Shown here: positions 46,601 to 54,561 of the stretch, one piece after another
How the letters are laid out: each line of letters begins with the position of its first letter
Position numbering within the stretch: the first letter of the stretch is position 1
Assembly (NCBI RefSeq): GCF_024749285.1
Contig: NZ_CP087196.1
Span: 2,604,001-2,668,000, forward strand
Origin: Pseudomonas sp. B21-015
GTDB lineage: Bacteria > Pseudomonadota > Gammaproteobacteria > Pseudomonadales > Pseudomonadaceae
DNA length: 64,000 nucleotides
Reading direction: 5' to 3'
Program-made: the position numbers and the translations under genes
The notes under the pieces: model-generated
Seen by the model: the letters and a program-made list of their open reading frames with translations, nothing else
The model's database searches: none
What the model was told of the DNA's origin: nothing

Positions 46601-49600
46601 TTGCCTGATCGATTTCGGTGTCGGCAGCGAACAGGTTCTGCACAGTCTCAACCATCTTGACCAGGTGCGTCGGCAGTTGCAGGTTTGCCCCCCGTCCTCA
46701 CAGGATGATCACTCTGTCGCCGGGTTGTGCGCCCGGCATGGCGTTACTCACCTGCAATGCACGCCCACCGTCCTGCGGGAGCTGCTCAGCGATAGCCAGA
46801 GCCGCACCGCCATCGCCGCACTCGACACCGTGCTGATCGGTGGCGAGTCGTTGCCTCGGCATGTCGCGGATGATTTGCTGCAGATTGTTAGTGGCAGGGT
46901 CTTCAACGTCTATGGGCCTACTGAAACAACCATATGGTCGGCGGCATGGCGCGTAGTTCCTGGGCCAGTACGGATTGGCTCGGCGCTGGGCAACGGCGCC
47001 ATCCATCTTGTGGATGCCGACAACCAGTTGGTGGCTGAAGGTCAGCCAGGGGAAATCTGCATCAGCGGCGCGGGGCTGGCCGAGGGTTACTGGCATCGGG
47101 AGGCCGAGACCCGATCAGCGTTCTGTACGCTGCAACTGGCGGCGGGCGCGCAGCCGATCAGGGTCTATCGCACCGGTGATATCGGACGTTGGGACGCCGC
47201 CGGGCAACTGGAGTTCCTGGGGCGTCAGGACCGTCAAGTGAAAGTGGGTGGGCAGCGCATCGAGCTGGCAGAAATCGAGGAGCAGATCCGTGCCGTTCAG
47301 GGCGTCGCCGATGCGGCCTGTGCCATTGACCACGACGGCGCGATTGCGGCCCTGGCGACACTGTATCCAGGTGTCGAGGTCGATACGGCGAAAATTCGCA
47401 GTCATCTGCAACAAACGCTGACCAGTGCCATGCAGCCGCTTGCCCTGGCCATCGCCGCGCTGCCGAAGAGCCCTAATGGCAAACTCGACAATGCAGCCCT
47501 GATTGCCATTGCCCGTGGGCAGCATCAGGTGCCTGCGCCTTCAGCCGTGCAGCCTGCAACGTCAGCGTTGAAGATCAAGGATGCACGCTGGAATGAGATC
47601 GCCCGGATCTGGGAGCAGACACTGCTGACGCTTCCTGAGGATGAGCAAAGTGATTTCTTCAAGTCCGGAGGCAACTCGCTGCGGGCGATGGTGATGTCCA
47701 GTCGCCTGAGTCATCAGCTGGGGACCAAAGTTTCGGTCCGTACCATTTTCGAAAACCCCAGGTTTGGCGAGCTGCTTGTCGCCTTGAGCGCCGATGTGCC
47801 GCCAGCGCGACAGCCTGTCGGGCAACTGCCGGTGGCGGAGCTTTCGCCAGTCAGTTTTTCACAGGAACGCCTGTGGCTGGTGGACAGGATTTTGCCTGAT
47901 CAGGCGGCCTACAACGATTCGATGCTGCTCAGTGTGGCCGGTGATATCGAAAGCGCGATGATTGTCAAAGCGCTGGAGCAGATCAGCGCTCGGCATGATG
48001 CGCTGCGCATGACGTTCGAAGAACACGATGGGCGGGTGCAGGCCAGGTTCAATCAGCAGGCGGCCCTGGACTTTTCCATGCTGGACCTCAAGGGCGTTCC
48101 ACCGCACGAGCGTGTCGCCGCAGCCCAGGCGCATGCCCGTGAGCAGGCTCGCCTGCCTTTCGACCTGGAGCGCGGTCCTTTACTGCGTGCGCGCTTGTTA
48201 CGTCTTGAAGATAACCATCATTACCTGCTGGTCACGGTGCATCACATTGTCTGCGATGGCTGGTCCCTGTCGATAATGCTCAACGAATTTTCGACGTTGC
48301 TCAGCGGAGCCCATCAAGCGTTGCCACCCATGACGTTCAGCTTTCGTGAGCACATCGACACCGAGCGCCGCCGCTTGACCTCTGAGCGTCGGGCCGTGTT
48401 GATCGATTACTGGACCAGGCAACTGGATGATTTGCCGGCGCCTTTGGAGTTGCCGCTCGATTTCGCAAGATCCAAGGCCGAAACCTTCCACGGTGCCATC
48501 GCCAGTCATGTAGTGCCCAGCGCCGTTCTGGCCAGGCTCGATGAGTTTGCCGCGGCCGAGGGTGTCAGCAGTTACATGGTGTTGATGGCGGCAGTCGCTG
48601 CGGTCCTGGGACGCTTCAGTGGCCGTCGGGATATCGTTCTGGGCACCGATGTCGCCAATCGTTTTTCCGAGTCCTGCGCCGATGCGGTGGGGTTGTTCGT
48701 CAATCAGATGGTCTTGCGCACCCGGCTGACGGGTGAACAGAGCTTTCGAGAGCTGGTCAATACCGAGCGCTCGACAATCCTTGATGCACTGGACCACAGC
48801 GACTTGCCGTTCAACGAGTTGATCGACGTGCTTTCACCGGCTCGCGATCTGAGCCGGAACCCGCTGTTCCAAGTGGCGTTCACCTATCAGGAACCGATGG
48901 ACTACAGCCAGCTTTCCGGTGCCGGCCCCACCCTGAAAAGGATACCGCTGGACATCGGGATCTCCCGGGTGGACTTGGAAATCAATGCCACGCGTAATGC
49001 TGAGGGCTTGTTGATCGAAGCGATTTTCAATGACCGGTTACAACGGCGCGAGAGCATCGATCAACTGCTGAGAGCAGTCGATGTATTCCTGGAGCAGGCC
49101 CTGCTGGCCCCGGACACCGGTGTGCAGGAGATCGGGTTGTTGACCGCATCCGATCGTCAAGTGCTGGAGGTCGGCCTCGGTAGTTCTATTGTGGACTATG
49201 GACTGGATTCGCCGAGCCAGATGCTCCGCATCTGGGCCGAACGGACCCCGGATGCCATCGCCATTTCCGGAGAAGATGGCACTTACACCTACGGGCAGTT
49301 AAGTGAGCGGGTCGACGCACTGGCGCGCGGGCTTGCCGAACAAGGCATCCAGCGCGGTTCGCTGGTGGCGACCTGTCTCAAGCGAGACACATCACTGGCA
49401 GTGACGATGTTGGCCTTGTGGCAACTGGGCGCGGTTTATCTTCCCATCGATCCGGACCATCCGCCGAGCCGTTCGGTCCAGGTCTTGCGCAAGTCCGCGG
49501 CCCAGGCTGTGCTGACCTGTGAGGCGCTGGTCGAACAAGCCCGGACGCTGGACTGGGAGGGGCGTCAGCTGATGTTCGAGCACTGCCTGATTGCCGGCGA

Positions 49601-52600
49601 TCCGTTGCCATTGGCACACGGGCTGCAGCGAGAGCCGGCCTATGTGCTGTTCACTTCCGGATCGACGGGTGCCCCCAAGGGTGCGATTGTCCTGCATGAG
49701 GGGATGATCAATCACCTGGGAGCGAAGATTGCCGACCTGGAACTCGGCGTGCAGGATCGCCTGGCACAAACCGCTCCCCAGACCTTCGATATTTCCATCT
49801 GGCAGTACATTGCGCCGCTGATGATTGGCGGGTCGGTGCACATCCTCGACGATGAAACAGTGCGCGATCCCGGCTTGCTGATGCAGGCGTGCGAGGCGCG
49901 TGCAATCACCGTGCTGGAGACCGTGCCGTCCTTTCTTGAGCTGCTCGTTGGCCTGGCGCAACGTCGTGATACGCCTTCATTCACGACCTTGAAAGTCATG
50001 ATTTCAACCGGGGAGGCCCTGGCGGTGATGCTCTGCCGTCGCTGGTTCGCGCTGTTCCCGGGCATTGCCTTGCTGAACGCTTATGGCCCGACGGAATGCT
50101 CCGATGACGTGACTCATCATCTGATGACGCAGGCGCCCACGGAGGACCTGGCGTGTATTGCTATAGGTCGCCCGGTGGGCAATGTGCGCCTGTATGTTCT
50201 GGACGATACCGACCAGCTGTGCCCGCCGGGCGCGGTAGGCCAGTTATGCGTCGCCGGCATTGCGGTGGGGGGCGGCTATCTGAATGACATTCAAGTCACG
50301 GAGCGGGCGTTCGTCGCCGACCCGTTTGACCCGGATTGTGGCACTCGAATGTATCGCACCGGTGATCTGGCGCGCTGGACGCCGGATGGACTGCTGGAGT
50401 ATCTGGGACGCATAGACAACCAGGTGAAAATACGCGGCTGCCGTATCGAACTTGGTGAAATCGAAACGTTGCTCGATCAGGATCTACTGGTCAAGCAAAG
50501 CGTCGTGACCGTCGTTGACGATGACCAGGGGCGCAAGCGCCTGGTCGCATACGTCTCCCCCGACTGGTCCTACGTCGAGTCCACCCTGGACCAGGAAATG
50601 CAGAGCGGCCGGCAGCAGGAGTGGCGCTCGGTATACAACTACTTTTACGAAAACGAAGCCGCGGGAGCGATTCAGGGACCGGTTGATCCGACCTTTGATA
50701 CGACTGGCTGGAACGACAGTTTTACCGGGGTTTCGATCCCGGCTGTCGAGATGCGTGACTGGCTGGATCAAGCCTTGGGGCGGATGCAGGCATTCAAGCC
50801 ACGGCGGGTACTGGAAATCGGTTGTGGTACGGGCATGGTGCTGTTCGGGTTGGCCGGTTCCTGTGAACGTTACGTTGGCCTGGACTTCTCGGAACCCGTG
50901 GTGCAGCGCTTGAGTGGCTTGCTGACGACCCTGCGGCCTGAATGGCAGCACGTGCGCCTGGAACATCTGGCCGCGGACGAACTCGCCCAACTGGATGAGG
51001 GTGAATTCGACCTGATCGTGCTTAACTCGGTGGTGCAATACCTGCCCAGTTCCGCCTATTTGATTAATGTGCTGCACCAGGCCGCTGGCAAGCTCTCGGC
51101 AGGCGGGCGAATCTACCTGGGGGATTTGCGCAGCCTTGAGTTGCAGGAAGTCTTCCACACGGCCATGGCGGCGAACGATGCGGCGGACTATCCGCTGGAC
51201 CAATTGTCCGCCCGCGCCAGCAGCGCGATAGTGCAGGACAAGGAGCTGTTCCTGTCGAGCGGTTTCTTTGCCCGTTTGATGACCGATCCGGCGTTCGCCC
51301 TGCGTTCTCCAGGATTGCTCACGTGGTTGAAAACCGGTGGTTTCGACAATGAGCTGACCCGCTATCGATTCGACGCGGCCTTGACCTTCGATGTCCAGAA
51401 TTCCCCCGCCTGTGAACAGTTGCCGTGGCAGGCATTGGAGGACGATGCCCAGGCTCTGGAGCAACATTTGCAACACCTGGGGCGCAACAACTTGCGGGTT
51501 TCCGGCGTTCCCAACCGACGGCTTGAACGGGACCGCCAGCTTGCTGCGCGGATCGCCGGTCAGGCGCCAGGCATGAAGGAGGCGCCGACTCTGGATTTCT
51601 TTCAGCAACTGGCGAGCCGTCACGGCCTGCTGCTGCAGTCGCGTTTTATCGAGGACCAGCCATTTGTCTACGACCTGCTGTTTCAGCCCATGCTGACGGG
51701 CTGGCCGGCATTCCCTGGCCGCGGGGCGGGTTCCAATGAGCCGCTGCGCAACCGTGCGATGCAACCGATCATGCTGCGGCTCAGGGACCATATCGGCGAG
51801 CATCTTCCCGATTTCATGGTGCCCCACAGCATCACCGTGCTCGATCGTTTGCCCTTGACCCTCAACGGCAAGATAGACCGCAAGGCTCTGCCAAAACCCT
51901 TGTTCGGTGGCATTGATGTTCCGTTGCAGGACATGCAGCCGCGAACCCGGACCGAGGAGATCCTGGGTCGGATCTGGCAGAAGGTGCTCGGTCTGTCCAC
52001 TGTCGGTCTGCGCGACAACTTCTTCAGCCTTGGAGGGGACTCGATTCTGGCCATCCAGATCGTTTCGGCCGCCGCACGCGAAGGGATGCGTCTGTCGCCT
52101 AAACAGGTGTTTCAGAACCAAACGATTGCGGAGCTGGCGGCGGTCGCCAGTGTAATCCAGAGCGCCAGCGAGGAGCGGGCAGCGGATGGCAACTGCCCAT
52201 TGGCGCCCATCCAGGCCGAGTTTCTGGGGCGTGACCTGCCGCTACCCCGGCACTGGAATCAATCTATTCTGCTGGGAGCAGAGCAACTGCTTGATGAACA
52301 GCAGGTCCACCGCGCACTGGATAAGGTCACTCGATGCCATGATGCCCTGAGGTTGCGTTTCCGCCGGCTCGGTGATGGTGGCTGGCAGCAGCGATACACT
52401 GCCAGCGGTGCCCTGTTTGAACTGCGGGTTTTGCTTCCGGGTGAAACCCTGGCTCAGGTCGGGAGCGAGCTCAATGCCGGTATTTCCCTGGAGCACGGTC
52501 CTTTGCTTCGCGTCGCGCTGCAAACGGGTGCGCAACCGCGATTGTTGCTGATCGCTCATCACCTGATCATTGATGGCGTGTCCTGGCGCGTCCTGCTTGA

Positions 52601-53531
52601 TGATCTGGACCGAGCCTTGCGCATCCCGCAGGAGTGGCGAGCGGATGCGCGCAGTGCCAGTTATCGCACCTGGGTGGAGCGACTTATCGCAGTGGCGGAG
52701 TCGCGATCGTTGCGGGTGGACTTTCCCTACTGGATGGAACAGTCACGCCTGGGGGCGGCCCACCCGATTGCCGGGGCCTTGACCGGCGTCGAATCCGGGA
52801 CCGAAGTACTGGGCGGCCCGCTGTCCGAGGAACTTTCGAGCCGTATCTTGCAGGTGGGAACCGGTGCACGCATCGAAGAGGTGTTATTGACGGCGCTGGT
52901 GCTGGCGTTGCATCAGACCAGCGGCTGGTCCGACGTGGTGCTGGCCAGTGAAACCCATGGCCGTGACCTTTTCGACGACATCGATGTGTCACGCACCCTT
53001 GGCTGGTTCACAACGCACTTCGCGGTGCGCTTGCGCCTGCCTCGCGACGGCGCGGTTGCCGACGCGCTGGGGGCGATCAGCGGCCAGCTGCGACGGGCAC
53101 GCTCGCTCGCCGCCAGTTATGGAATCTTGCGCACCTATGACCCTGATCCCGAGTTGCGCGCCAGCCTGGCCAATCAGCCTCCGGCGGAGCTCGCCTTTAC
53201 CTATTACGGGCGCACGGCGGGTGCCAGCGAGGGATGCGGTCTGTGGCGGGTCGAAGGTGATACCGGGGCGGTACGTGCGGCGGTCAATGGCAGTGAAACG
53301 GCGCTGGAGGTTAGTGCTCTGATCATCGGGCAACGCTTGTCGGTGTTCTGGACGGTCGAGCTGTCACGGCTTGATCCGCAGTATGTCGCCAGGATCCAGG
53401 CCGTGTATCCCCAGGCATTGGCCCAGGTATTGGAGGTGGAGGACGAGCATGCGCTGGATCTGTCTTTCGCGGAGGAGGGTGTGCTGGCGGCGGCTCTGAG
53501 CGAGTTGATGGACAACACCACGCAGGACTGA
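40644..53531 (+). CDS. Giant NRPS: C*-A(Asn)-PCP-C-A(Gly, monooxygenase)-PCP-C-A(basic, methyltransferase)-PCP-E
   Basis: The 4,295-residue protein has three modules. Module 1: a condensation-like domain whose catalytic His pair is lost (RHRAVLVDPES near 130), A with code D-L-T-K-V-G-E-V-G (Asn type), and PCP near 940. Module 2: C (FHHAIIDGWS near 1145), A split by a luciferase-like FMN monooxygenase at about 1680-2005 inserted after FDISLLELLYPL, code D-I-L-Q-L-G-V-I-W (Gly), and PCP near 2342. Module 3: C (VHHIVCDGWS near 2533), A with code D-I-W-E-I-T-A-D-D and a methyltransferase inserted between A8 and A9 (LEIGCGTGM near 3390), PCP near 3798, and an epimerase (HHLIIDGVSW near 3972, ETHGRDLF). 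There is no thioesterase. GGAG precedes the start and the gene begins 2 bp after the hydroxylase stop. Predicted insert: (hydroxy-)Asn, alpha-oxidised Gly, and an N-methyl-D basic residue, probably Dap. Confidence 0.9.
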   Translation: MHEHTAAAPHQVFEWAGDSIAGPRISVCRLEVDSSVGLERLHAALGNVWQRHEALRSRLLVPETRRQPVVELVESAPPLIRVLAQAADPLSAETTLATSLLHMPSVSDDWLGDIVIVPAAVGPTLVALRHRAVLVDPESWVLLCQELAAEIQGLPCATRLDFCEVAGWLESQCPTPAEPIAETSAWAQVAEDPAGSVAAQDSERVDRVVCLAAFTAVLARFRVDGAPVMAVSRSIRAIIGDNAGVGAYRVAAQVAVSADPQMSLSALVAALQSDTALDRTPPLAAMPRLADASLAWIDTPQATMGPLTLVGIEWMPGAVPLALTCHRLGSSLQVRLYHDPRVIDTATAEALRLAFACGLQAALQAPDTLIDDLPLTLPQAAVLTSRGPRAEGWQRPFLSLFEDIVDQDPSAIAIERIGTQTVLSYRELDHYARRIASDLKQRGVGRGDVVAVVLPRSIDFVAAILGVLKCAAVFMPIAPSMPAPRLNALLAGAGAVVALGAAQTLANKQDDSCDWIDMARIGHDDRSFPRDPVDPEDIAYILHTSGSSGLPKPVELTQGGLSNYLLYAARHYALAEGRGAIVQSPVTFDLTLTALLGPLVVGQRLLLVEESENGHGTGSEVEQVCALLRRGDATLLKATPSYLRLLNTLFAAESLSGAVRVLVVGGEALPFPVIEPWLNGPRPARVFNEYGPTETVVGCAWAQITGLWPEGAPAPIGGAIDNVHLSVRDRQCRVLPVGAIGEICVTGRGVGRGYRGREEETALRFVSTPEEPGRLYRTGDRGRMRFDGTLDYLGRLDDQLKLNGIRIEPGEIERCLESAVGVKSAAVVKSGVDGGIETLTAFVSVDGVAAIEPQALREYVRGVLPAALVPARIAVLAALPLTTNGKIDRNVLTLQASQMVALPNVAPPEPAASALEHALLAVVTQVLGCARIGVTDDLFDRGADSIRSISIVGLAAREGIHFSVADVFERRSIRSLAQVASAAGSAAAGIEPFALLQAQDRQALPVGIADAYPISQLQAAMIFHYELERDNAVYLDVFSYRLKFSPNLDVLRQAARLLVTRHETLRTTFAIAGYSEPLQLVHEQGMDILDIEHLGGLDDNVQQARIVSAFDEEKARSFDIEKLPLVRLRVQCLAPDSVQLTMSFHHAIIDGWSDVSLLMELFGLYRALLDNQVLPPAPTTRYADYIALEQQAVACASTRDFWRRYLQDAPSGLLGQPVRVPGEGSGVEIIPVAISQEHAVLLRGISATHSLPLKSLLFAVHLKVLSQMNCQADCLTSMVMTGRPEHVDGEKLVGLFINSVPIRARVEPGSWVDLGRVALEAEGEVLPYRRLPLAQIQNINAGARLSDTLFYFTHYHIASDLESLGVKLLELKAHEASSFKLVANFSVDPFDDSIKLTLAIKGNVLSRADRVRLTALYGAALAALVDDPLATHDVVPLPAGDELRSIEPAFDNKTVVDSIRRVIASVPAANAVICGNRSLSYAELGMLGERASTRIRERVCAAGRVAVLAARSERYIAALVGIFAAGAIYVPLDPAHPMARRQAILRDAQPGLIITDDPASVEGWPHVTLDELLAPTDSRVSTAFDPRPEDAAYLLYTSGSTGNPKGVLVSHKALASLFAAMTHRLGDEQGGIWLSLTSAGFDISLLELLYPLVREGTIVVHEGPQALLPLHRAPVEPVVNFSLFFFASQTGPEAYELMLEAARRADKLGFHAIWTPERHFHPFGGPFPNPAVSSAALAVATENLQIRAGSLVLPLHDPVRVAEDWAMVDVLSGGRAGIAIATGWDQNDFLLAHGGPQNFQHRREITLAAVNTLRALWQGQMVTLDRGTGEQMISTFPQPVQGQIPLWLSASSAGETFETAGQIGTGVLTHLLAQDVAALQNNIQRYRRAGGTQGTVSLMLHTFVAATRTEAEEIASGPLKHYLMSSVDLARSVFGQTVNTGIEDDLDYLVDRGLERYMQSASLIGSVQDCVERARGLMNIGVNEFACLIDFGVGSEQVLHSLNHLDQVRRQLQVCPPSSQDDHSVAGLCARHGVTHLQCTPTVLRELLSDSQSRTAIAALDTVLIGGESLPRHVADDLLQIVSGRVFNVYGPTETTIWSAAWRVVPGPVRIGSALGNGAIHLVDADNQLVAEGQPGEICISGAGLAEGYWHREAETRSAFCTLQLAAGAQPIRVYRTGDIGRWDAAGQLEFLGRQDRQVKVGGQRIELAEIEEQIRAVQGVADAACAIDHDGAIAALATLYPGVEVDTAKIRSHLQQTLTSAMQPLALAIAALPKSPNGKLDNAALIAIARGQHQVPAPSAVQPATSALKIKDARWNEIARIWEQTLLTLPEDEQSDFFKSGGNSLRAMVMSSRLSHQLGTKVSVRTIFENPRFGELLVALSADVPPARQPVGQLPVAELSPVSFSQERLWLVDRILPDQAAYNDSMLLSVAGDIESAMIVKALEQISARHDALRMTFEEHDGRVQARFNQQAALDFSMLDLKGVPPHERVAAAQAHAREQARLPFDLERGPLLRARLLRLEDNHHYLLVTVHHIVCDGWSLSIMLNEFSTLLSGAHQALPPMTFSFREHIDTERRRLTSERRAVLIDYWTRQLDDLPAPLELPLDFARSKAETFHGAIASHVVPSAVLARLDEFAAAEGVSSYMVLMAAVAAVLGRFSGRRDIVLGTDVANRFSESCADAVGLFVNQMVLRTRLTGEQSFRELVNTERSTILDALDHSDLPFNELIDVLSPARDLSRNPLFQVAFTYQEPMDYSQLSGAGPTLKRIPLDIGISRVDLEINATRNAEGLLIEAIFNDRLQRRESIDQLLRAVDVFLEQALLAPDTGVQEIGLLTASDRQVLEVGLGSSIVDYGLDSPSQMLRIWAERTPDAIAISGEDGTYTYGQLSERVDALARGLAEQGIQRGSLVATCLKRDTSLAVTMLALWQLGAVYLPIDPDHPPSRSVQVLRKSAAQAVLTCEALVEQARTLDWEGRQLMFEHCLIAGDPLPLAHGLQREPAYVLFTSGSTGAPKGAIVLHEGMINHLGAKIADLELGVQDRLAQTAPQTFDISIWQYIAPLMIGGSVHILDDETVRDPGLLMQACEARAITVLETVPSFLELLVGLAQRRDTPSFTTLKVMISTGEALAVMLCRRWFALFPGIALLNAYGPTECSDDVTHHLMTQAPTEDLACIAIGRPVGNVRLYVLDDTDQLCPPGAVGQLCVAGIAVGGGYLNDIQVTERAFVADPFDPDCGTRMYRTGDLARWTPDGLLEYLGRIDNQVKIRGCRIELGEIETLLDQDLLVKQSVVTVVDDDQGRKRLVAYVSPDWSYVESTLDQEMQSGRQQEWRSVYNYFYENEAAGAIQGPVDPTFDTTGWNDSFTGVSIPAVEMRDWLDQALGRMQAFKPRRVLEIGCGTGMVLFGLAGSCERYVGLDFSEPVVQRLSGLLTTLRPEWQHVRLEHLAADELAQLDEGEFDLIVLNSVVQYLPSSAYLINVLHQAAGKLSAGGRIYLGDLRSLELQEVFHTAMAANDAADYPLDQLSARASSAIVQDKELFLSSGFFARLMTDPAFALRSPGLLTWLKTGGFDNELTRYRFDAALTFDVQNSPACEQLPWQALEDDAQALEQHLQHLGRNNLRVSGVPNRRLERDRQLAARIAGQAPGMKEAPTLDFFQQLASRHGLLLQSRFIEDQPFVYDLLFQPMLTGWPAFPGRGAGSNEPLRNRAMQPIMLRLRDHIGEHLPDFMVPHSITVLDRLPLTLNGKIDRKALPKPLFGGIDVPLQDMQPRTRTEEILGRIWQKVLGLSTVGLRDNFFSLGGDSILAIQIVSAAAREGMRLSPKQVFQNQTIAELAAVASVIQSASEERAADGNCPLAPIQAEFLGRDLPLPRHWNQSILLGAEQLLDEQQVHRALDKVTRCHDALRLRFRRLGDGGWQQRYTASGALFELRVLLPGETLAQVGSELNAGISLEHGPLLRVALQTGAQPRLLLIAHHLIIDGVSWRVLLDDLDRALRIPQEWRADARSASYRTWVERLIAVAESRSLRVDFPYWMEQSRLGAAHPIAGALTGVESGTEVLGGPLSEELSSRILQVGTGARIEEVLLTALVLALHQTSGWSDVVLASETHGRDLFDDIDVSRTLGWFTTHFAVRLRLPRDGAVADALGAISGQLRRARSLAASYGILRTYDPDPELRASLANQPPAELAFTYYGRTAGASEGCGLWRVEGDTGAVRAAVNGSETALEVSALIIGQRLSVFWTVELSRLDPQYVARIQAVYPQALAQVLEVEDEHALDLSFAEEGVLAAALSELMDNTTQD

Positions 53532-53589
53532 ACTAACGATGTACGGGCGGTTGTCGAGCCTACTTCATTGAAGAGACCAGGAGGTCGCT

Positions 53590-54561
53590 ATGTTAGCCAA
53601 CACTTCGCTCGATCTGATTATGCGTGATGTTTTTCTGGAACTGCCCGAGTTTGTGCCTGGCTGTCGCACCGTACTGAAACTCGAAGGGCACCATATAACG
53701 GGATCAATCAAAATCAAGCCGGCCATTGCCTTGATCGAGGCTGCTGAAGCGCGCGGCCTGGCCACGCCAGGCCTGACCACCTTTATCGAGTCCTCTTCCG
53801 GCAACCTCGGCGTGGCGATGAGTTGTGTGTGCGCAAGTAAGGGCTACGGCTTCATTTGCGTCACTGACCCCATGGTGACGCAGGCCAATCTCAAGGCCAT
53901 CCATGCATATGGCGGGCGTACTATTGTTGTCGACCGGCGTGATGCCAATGGTGGCTTTGTCGGCACGCGCATTGAGACCATTCGCCAGATCTGTGCCGAG
54001 GACCCCAATTGCGTCTGGCTCAATCAATACTCCAACCCCGCGAACGCACAGGCCCATCGGGAGCAGACCGCTCAGGAAATACTGCGATCCTTTCCCGCGC
54101 CTGAATGGTTGTTCATCGGGGTCGGGACTTCCGGTACGTTCATGGGGTGTGCCGAGGTGTTCAAGCTGGAGTCGCCTTCCACGCAGCTGGTTGCTGTCGA
54201 TCCGGTCGGATCCGTGAGTTTCGACAGAGCGCCTGGGAAACGACTCATCCCGGGGATAGGCGCCAGCCAGAAACCACAATTGCTGGATGCGTCGCAAGCC
54301 GACTTCGTAGTATCGGTGACCGAGCGCGATACCATCGCCACCTGTCGCGATGTGGCCCGTCGTTACGGCATCCTGCTCGGCGGCTCATCAGGGTCGACCT
54401 TGGCAGCCATTGCGACGCTTTCGCCGCAAATGACCCGTGGTGACACCCTGGTGGTCATTGCCCCTGATCTGGGCGAGAAGTACCTCGATACCATTTATGA
54501 TGACGCGTGGGTCGCTCGACATTTCTCCAGTGAAAACCGTGCAGTGGAAATGTCTTCATGA
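53590..54561 (+). CDS. sbnA: SbnA-like PLP enzyme, first step to 2,3-diaminopropionate
   Basis: The 323-residue protein belongs to the cysteine synthase fold. The PLP Lys is in GSIKIKPA (Lys41), the phosphate-cradle SSSGNLGVA follows, and FIGVGTSGTFMG and GGSSGSTLAA complete the fold. In staphyloferrin B synthesis SbnA joins O-phosphoserine and glutamate to form ACEGA, the precursor of L-2,3-diaminopropionate. The partner SbnB homologue overlaps it by four bases, which makes the Dap assignment strong. AGGAGG lies 7 bp before the ATG. It follows the giant NRPS after 58 bp in the same direction, so Dap is very likely a building block of the peptide. The third-module pocket, rich in acidic residues, is the best candidate user. 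Confidence 0.85.
   Translation: MLANTSLDLIMRDVFLELPEFVPGCRTVLKLEGHHITGSIKIKPAIALIEAAEARGLATPGLTTFIESSSGNLGVAMSCVCASKGYGFICVTDPMVTQANLKAIHAYGGRTIVVDRRDANGGFVGTRIETIRQICAEDPNCVWLNQYSNPANAQAHREQTAQEILRSFPAPEWLFIGVGTSGTFMGCAEVFKLESPSTQLVAVDPVGSVSFDRAPGKRLIPGIGASQKPQLLDASQADFVVSVTERDTIATCRDVARRYGILLGGSSGSTLAAIATLSPQMTRGDTLVVIAPDLGEKYLDTIYDDAWVARHFSSENRAVEMSS

Noticed and set aside
50484..52121. A 545-codon minus-strand frame within the giant NRPS
   Set aside because: Long antisense frames are expected in GC-rich coding DNA; the plus-strand frame has clear NRPS motifs throughout and the antisense one none.
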